Positions 58,311-64,000 of a DNA stretch of 64,000 bases are shown here, piece after piece. A program made the position numbers and the translations under genes. Numbering within the stretch: the first letter of the stretch is position 1; every line of letters starts with the position of its first letter. The stretch spans positions 3,029,675 to 3,093,674 of the forward strand of contig CAJINV010000001.1 in NCBI GenBank assembly GCA_905178155.1. The letters run 5' to 3'. The DNA comes from Amoebophrya sp. A120 (taxonomy: Eukaryota > Sar > Dinophyceae > Syndiniales > Amoebophryaceae). The notes below the pieces were generated by a model. That model had not been told where the DNA came from and made no database searches. It was given only the letters and a program-made list of their open reading frames with translations.

Positions 58311-59678
58311 CGGTGCCTCCACGACGGCGGCCCGCTCGGCTGTTTTGCGTCAACCGTGGGGAAAGTGGTGAAACTACATAAACAGGCAATAATTTTTCCG
58401 AATAGTCTGCGGCTTTGCTCTTCATCCTGCCATGGTGGTTTTGGAATGTATCTCGTGGGGGTTCATCGACATCAAGAAAAGAGAAAGGGAAACAAAGCGA
58501 CTGTAGTGTAAACGGAAGGCAAGCAAGGCGGGAGTTGTACTTGCAATACGAATACTTTCAAAAACTTCAAACTCACTGTACTTAACGTAAACAGGGCCTA
58601 ATTTTTTTATTGTCCTTTCTAAAACTAAACGTAGGTATACTGCTGCGAAGTATCAAATGAAGTGGGCACACTGCGACCGTGTTGATGCTATTGGCGATAT
58701 TTGGTGCCAATACGCGGCAAGCCAGATGATTAGAGAAATAGAACCATTCACACTCATAATTACGCTCAAGAATCTGCATCGATTCTGATTTCCAGTAACA
58801 AGAAACATGATCGGCAAAACTTTTTTGCGTACAACAACAGCTGCAGCTTATTCCTTCAGGTTGCGTCGCCTTTTTGTTGAGGATCGAACTGCTCTTGCAG
58901 CACACAGCACGACATCCATGCCGTGCCGGGAGTGTAAGTAGTAGTCGTGGAGCATCACGCCTTCACAAAGATCTACAAATTGAGTGCCGCAATCATCTAA
59001 ACATTTCTGCAGCGACGGTATTTTTTGCAATGGAAGCCGAACAACAGGACACGGACACCCGCTTGCAGCTACAGAACGTTGCTTGCGCGTTGGGTTTTCG
59101 TGCTTACCGCACTACGTCCCAACCTATGCAGCCCTTTCTGCAGTAGTTGTGACTTAGGTCGCGTTCTGTTGATTGTTGGTAGATGTGCGTCGATATGTTG
59201 TAACTGCACGGGGGGTGGAGCATCAGCTTCGTTTTCAGTTTCTACATATGACAACATACTCGCGGGGGCCCAAGGGTCATTCTCGATGTCACAACGCAAC
59301 GCGCGCGAGACAAGAGCTGTTGCACCGTACTAAAAAGTACCTCCCATCTTTGTCTTGTAGTACAACTACGAGAAAATTCTCTTGGAGCAAGCAGTTGAAA
59401 TCGATGAACCTACTCTACTCGACATTAAGAAACCTCCTTGTCCATGCTGCGCAACACGACCAAAAGCGCGTGCAGCTCCTCCCACAATAAATCCTCTTTG
59501 CATCGCCGGATGAAACAACCCTTGTTCCGAAAGGTTGACTAATCCCTTCCGCAAAAATGATAGCCACTTACCGACAAATTTGACCGTCCTACACCAGCAG
59601 AGTTGCATCCACAGCTTTCAAAGAAGTTCTTGATCTTGTATCGATGACAGCAGGCTCACCCTCCTCGGAGAACTATAC
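58311..59678. other. intergenic, no supportable gene
   Basis: About 1.4 kb upstream of the TFIIIC gene. Short ORFs on both strands, none with an ATG start plus domain or clear splice partners. Confidence 0.5.
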
Positions 59679-62002
59679 TTACAACTCAACGTCGACAGCG
59701 GCCTCGTCCTCTCCCACATCCTGCTCCTCCTCGGTGCCAAAGAGGCCTTCCTCGCCCTCACCCTCTCCTTCCCCTTGTTCCGGATTGAAATCTTCGAAAT
59801 CGTCCTCTTCTTCCGGCTTTTCTTCGTCGTCCGCCCGGCGCCCGATGCGTTCCTTGCCGCCCTTCTTCGTGCCGTCATCTTCGCTCGCGGTCACCTTCTC
59901 CGCGCCGCCGCGGCTGGGTCTCTTGACCACCTTCGGCTTGGACGGGATCACGCGCACCTCGGGCCTCTTGTTCGCAACCTTCCAACTCTCCTCGCCGCCC
60001 GCAGCGCACTTTTCCAAAAACTGCCGCGGGGCGTCGCCTGTAGTCAATCGAGTTATTTTTGTTCAGCTGCACACTTAAGTAGTTAGCAGCTACGTCAAGC
60101 AAAAAGGACGCAGTCGCGCCTACAGGTTTCAAAGAAGTCACAATCCGCCGTCAATGTTTTGCAAAAAGAAGAATTGAACATTGATCACACACCAACAATT
60201 AACTTTCTTTTTACCTTCCCAGCTGTCCAGATACGCGATCCTGTACTTCTTGACCTTCTTGTTCTTCTCGTCCTTTTTCTCCTCCTCCTTTTTGCCGTCC
60301 TTACCGTCCTTGAAGGCTTTCTTTGCCTCGGCTCGCTTCTCTTCCTCCGTCTTTGCCTTTTCCTCCGCCTTCTCGTCTTCCTCCTCGTCGGGCTCTGGGC
60401 CGCCCGCTGTCGGCTCCTTCACCACGCACATAGCTGTGCCAAACTCGCTGTCTTCCTCCGGCGCCGGCAACGCCTTCACGAACTCTTCGTCCAGTTGGTT
60501 CACCTGTTAAAAAACATCAAAGGACAAGTTGTATACGTGAAAATTTGTCACGCTCATGGCGCATGAAGATGTAGATGTTGCGAGACAAATAAAGCACCAG
60601 ACCGCCGGATTTACGTCGAAGCACCAGCACACCGCCAGATCTAAGACAACATTTTTGCTGATGTTGACCAAGGCATAATGCATCTCGTCCTCTTCAATTT
60701 CTTTTTCTTTATACCTCCCAGAAGCTAGTGTCGACGGTAGCGATCTTGGTTTTCCTGTAATTCTTCACTTCCGGACTGAACACAGCGTGCATGTTGTTCA
60801 ATTTTGGGTGGGTTTTCCCGCCGAGCTATCAAATGCAAAAATGTCTGGGTCTGAAAGATTCTGAGACTTGTCATGCATGTTCTGCATGTCCCAGAATGTC
60901 TGTAATGCACGACCAGGCATCACAGATTTTTAGAGGGCTTCCTGATGCCTATTCCGCATTACAAATGCCCTCTCCACGTAGCACAGTCTGGGCTCCTCTT
61001 CCTGGTCATGCAATACAGATTTTTTTAGAGTCCAAAGATAGCATGACAAGTTTGGATCCTTCCAGACCCAGACATTTTTACATTTCATACGAGCAGCAGG
61101 AAGCTGCGCTTCTTTTTGATTTTGTCCCAGTCCTTCTTGTACACGATTTTGGTGATGCCGGTTTTCAGCATGGGCTTGATCTGCTTCGCGACGTATTCTG
61201 CGGACTGCAGGTAGTTCAGCTGCACTGGCGGATCCTCGTTCGCAAATACCGCCACAAAACCTTCGTTCTTCCCAAAGCTAAATCGCTCGGCGATGGTCTT
61301 GCCCGAGCTCATGGGCTTGAAGCAATTTGCGGTGATGAACTGCAGTATAAAGTTATTTGTCGTGTGTCGAATGATTATAGTGGTTGTGGTGCCGGTGAAT
61401 GTGCATGTCGTGTCATGATGACAGCAGAGCGGAAGGTTTCTTTTTTTTTGGGTACTTACGTACTTGCAGCACCATCTGAGGCAACTTCATCAATGCCGTC
61501 ATAAAGACAGTCGTGGTGCGGAATAAGCACAAGCACTAAATCTGAAACTACATTATCACACGAAGAAAGCGCTCGCGCGATGGTTAAATGACAATGAGTA
61601 CCTTGGTATCTCCAGCTTTTTTGTCCTTCTGTATCATTCGAGCCAGATCCACTACTACTTTTGGTGTTGGTGCGAGCTCCGTCTTCTCACCCGTGCAGTA
61701 GAGCACGTGTGGATCTCCACCGAAGAATGCTTCCTTCAGTTTTGCATCCTCACTGGCGACGTCTACGTAATGTACACCGGCATTCGCAACGTTTGCCACG
61801 CCCAGCAAGTTAGAAAGCATCAACCCGAACTGGAAAATACTGATGCCGCCGACAAGAAACATAAATCCAAGCCCATACCTGTTGTAGATAATCACGAAGA
61901 ATATGATATATATTTGCAGTGGAGTGCAGCGAGGGAGATGCGGGTGAAAAATAAAGAATTAAATTCTGCACAGTCTATCATTCGGTCATGATACTCATTC
62001 AT
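59679..62002 (-). CDS. membrane-anchored protein with acidic low-complexity segments, unknown function
   Basis: Family not identified. Exons 62002-61995, 61878-61602, 61535-61464, 61339-61090, 60821-60715, 60503-60215 and 60037-59679 sum to 1362 nt, 453 aa. The first exon is only 8 nt (ATG AAT GA). It gives MNEYGLGFMFLVGGISIFQF, a signal-anchor or membrane segment directly at the N-terminus. A lumenal or cytosolic domain follows (HVLYCTGEKTELAPTPKVVV, RFSFGKNEGFVAVFANEDPP), which could be thioredoxin-like (weak guess). Then come a charged Glu/Lys/Asp stretch flanked by two similar motifs, NYRKTKIATVDTSFWE and KKYRIAYLDSWEG, and a very acidic C-terminus ending AAVDVEL. Five introns are GT-AG, one of them 66 nt, and one is an introner. 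The exon at 61535-61464 is the least certain join. Confidence 0.65.
60827..61089. mobile_element. introner, family 4
   Basis: A 263-bp element with left end TATCAAATGCAAAAATGTCT and right end AGACATTTTTACATTTCATA. Duplication cgagc (60822-60826, 61090-61094). Excision gives TTC CTG CTG CTC GGC GGG (FLLLGG) in frame. Confidence 0.9.
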
Positions 62003-63110
62003 GACGAGAAGTCTGAGCAAGCAGCAGATCGATCGCAACACTGTTCTTCTGGTACCAGAACTGTTTTTGCGTTAGCAATGACGCGCTGTTCAGGGCTGCA
62101 TTTTCCTGCTTCTTCAGTGCCCGCTTGCTCATCGCCGCGGCCGCGGCGTTTGATCGATTGCTTGGCATGGTGAAATGAGGTGGATGGCGAGGGATTAGCT
62201 AGCAGTTTTTCGGCGTTTTCACAAGTGCTGAAGTAAATTCCTCGTCCTGGCTTGCGCAGCACCAGAAAGGAATCGCACCACGATCAATATCTTTTTCAAG
62301 TGCTATCCAAACTTCAACATGAACTAGAATTGACTCATCAAGGACATGATCAAGGACTAGGACCTAGGAGATGCTTATATCCTAGCAAAGAATCATAAGA
62401 GTAAAGCTCTACTACTGAACGAATTCGAAAGTGCTGTTGTTTGGCGCCTGTTGCGTTTCGTGTGCAAAAAGAAAAGTTTATTATTTAATTTTAAATTTCC
62501 TTATATTAAACTGCCGAGGAGAAAAAAATTCCCCTCCTGCTGGGACACACGCCATCAAGGAGCGATAGTTCAACCGATAGCGAAGATACAGATAAATCGA
62601 GTTGGATAATTCAGAGCTTGTTGGAGGAATTGATCTTTGTCTTCGCAGCACTGCGTGCGTTTTAGATCGAACTGCGTTTGCGTTGTCTCTGTAATTGCTG
62701 CAATGATCACACTCACGGTGAAAATGCATATTAGATAGAAGCTGCGCAAAAAAGTCGTGCTTCTTCGTCAAAACCAGAGCACTTTCTTCTCGTCCTGAAA
62801 ATGTTCGACCGTCCGGGAACGCGATCAGTCCTGTTAACCATCCAAGAAGAAGAACCAGTGTGACATTGAAAGTAGGACCGGCACCGGTTGCAGCCAGGAC
62901 ATAAAGAACCAGGCAACGAAGATGAGAACACTTGCTTGTATACTTCTGCGTCGCCGGCAAGAGGCCGAAAAAACAGAGACAGACGAAGTAGACCACTTTG
63001 GAAGACAGAGGACTTGTTCGATTTTATGGATAATAAGCGTCGCAGATCTAGTGCACTTGAGCTGTAAAGAGTTGTCGTCTCGTTGCAAAAGGAAACGAAA
63101 ATTAATTTTC
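62003..63110. other. intergenic, nothing recognised
   Basis: About 1.1 kb. A 62168-61998 reading frame beginning MPSNRSNAAAAAMSKR is open but meets a stop where the downstream splice would need it, so I do not join it. A hydrophobic minus ORF near 62996-62481 has no clear start or partner. Confidence 0.45.
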
Positions 63111-63926
63111 TCACGCTTGCGGCGTAGCGCGAGCGAGCGCGTGCCACTTCTCCTCGTCGTTAAACGTCGCGAAAGTGAGTGGTTCCCACCTGAATGCTTT
63201 GGTCCTGGTTGCTCCGACCGAGTCGTTATGTCCTTCCGCACGCCCGCTGCCAAAGAACCCGTTCTCGTCGTGAGCCTCCTCCTGGTCCTCGTGGTCCTCT
63301 TCAATGTTTTCGTTTTCTTGGGCCCCGTCCTGTTTGTTTGTAGTCCCTGCGACGCTGGAAGTAGATCCATGCTGGGTTGGCCTTAAAAATACCGCGGCGG
63401 GATCGAAGGCAAAATACGCGGATGAGAAAACAGCGTCCCTTGCCAAAACCGCGTCGCGGCAGGAACTACTACCGTAGGAGCAGGCGACCAGACCACGGTT
63501 GCCGCCGATGCAGCGCACCAAGGGCTTTCTTCGTCCCGTTTTTGCGCCGCAGGCGCCACAGTGCCACAGTGATTCGGGACGTTCGAAACTGGTTTCGTCC
63601 AGGTGCTTAGCGGACAGGCACGTCACAAATGGGTTGGTCGTTGAAGTCGTAGCTGGTGCTGTCCTCGTGGCCTCTAAACTGGATTCTGGTTCTGCAATAT
63701 TAAGATGAACACCTCGTCCGCTCTCAATCTCCTCTGTTTTTCGTTCGAAAATGAACATCGAGTGGCAGGTTGTGGCCCATTGCGCGGGCAGAGGAACGAT
63801 CTTCCGCAAAGAAAACTCCTTGAGCAGCGTCGCGTGAAATTTCCAGTCGGCCGTCATGCCGGTCGCCCATTCCCCCACGTAGACGACCCACCGGCCATTG
63901 AACTTTTGCAAACAGTTCGCAGCCAT
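63111..63926 (-). CDS. hypothetical Cys-containing protein, possibly 5'-truncated by the window edge
   Basis: An 816-nt open frame encoding 271 aa from the ATG at 63926. The same frame stays open all the way to the right edge, so the true start may lie outside. N-terminal residues (RWVVYVGEWATGMTADWKFH) look globular. A Cys motif, LWHCGACGAKTGRRKPLVRC, could bind zinc with CSYGSSSC. The C-terminal third has an acidic run (ENIEEDHEDQEEAHDENGFF). Not recognised. Confidence 0.45.
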   Translation of the reverse strand: MAANCLQKFNGRWVVYVGEWATGMTADWKFHATLLKEFSLRKIVPLPAQWATTCHSMFIFERKTEEIESGRGVHLNIAEPESSLEATRTAPATTSTTNPFVTCLSAKHLDETSFERPESLWHCGACGAKTGRRKPLVRCIGGNRGLVACSYGSSSCRDAVLARDAVFSSAYFAFDPAAVFLRPTQHGSTSSVAGTTNKQDGAQENENIEEDHEDQEEAHDENGFFGSGRAEGHNDSVGATRTKAFRWEPLTFATFNDEEKWHALARATPQA

Positions 63927-64000
63927 CGGTTCGGACGGCGGCGGGAAGCACAGAAACAGACAAGTACGGTGTTCGTTGAGAGAAGATGCAACTGCAGACT

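Noticed and set aside
306-63926. Spliced-leader RNA gene, rRNA or CRISPR array
   Set aside because: No match to the dinoflagellate leader core (CCATTTTGGCTCAAG) on either strand, no rRNA-like segment, and no regularly spaced short repeats.

Overview
The window is nuclear DNA from a eukaryote, most likely an alveolate of the dinoflagellate lineage. A syndinian parasite such as Amoebophrya is my best guess, by inference only. Three things point there. All 14 supportable genes lie on the minus strand. Large intronless secreted proteins sit among intron-rich housekeeping genes. Sixteen introns have the anatomy of transposable elements (introners): terminal inverted repeats that begin and end with TA, 5-bp target-site duplications, and no possible GT-AG boundary. 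I saw no spliced-leader gene, tRNA, rRNA, CRISPR array or prokaryotic feature.

Layout from left to right: a small secreted protein (306-1026); a 1.2-kb element with 365-bp terminal direct repeats (1347-2588); a GC-rich island without convincing genes (about 2.95-4.75 kb); an eEF3-type ABC-F translation factor with a long HEAT region (5148-11529, five introners); a fumarylacetoacetate-hydrolase family enzyme (12306-14693); a secreted protein of unknown function (15439-18081); an FG-repeat nucleoporin with a RanBP2-type zinc finger (18694-23230); a secreted or anchored low-complexity protein (26103-28980, two introners); a 222-aa unknown protein (30704-31899, two introners); an EF-hand / coiled-coil / HExxH metallopeptidase fusion (32665-36264, four introners); a large secreted protein with an FkbM-like methyltransferase domain (37068-41012); a PLAC8-type Cys-rich protein (41388-42528); a dual-specificity phosphatase (43844-45077); a second GC-rich island (about 45.97-47.35 kb); a 3278-aa TFIIIC largest subunit (47730-58310, two introners); a membrane-anchored acidic protein (59679-62002, one introner); and a gene that may run off the right edge (63111-63926).

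The gene models rest on two intron classes. In the multi-exon genes with settled joins, fifteen introns are ordinary GT-AG: fourteen of 66-211 nt and one of 1443 nt. The other sixteen restore the reading frame only if the inverted-repeat element plus one copy of its 5-bp duplication is removed. With these joins every such gene except the first has a total coding length exactly divisible by three, which is strong internal support. The genes form no pathway. They are a co-oriented set covering translation, transcription, nuclear pore, signalling and secretion. The main discovery target is the introner system: six inverted-repeat families, spliced in either orientation without GT-AG.
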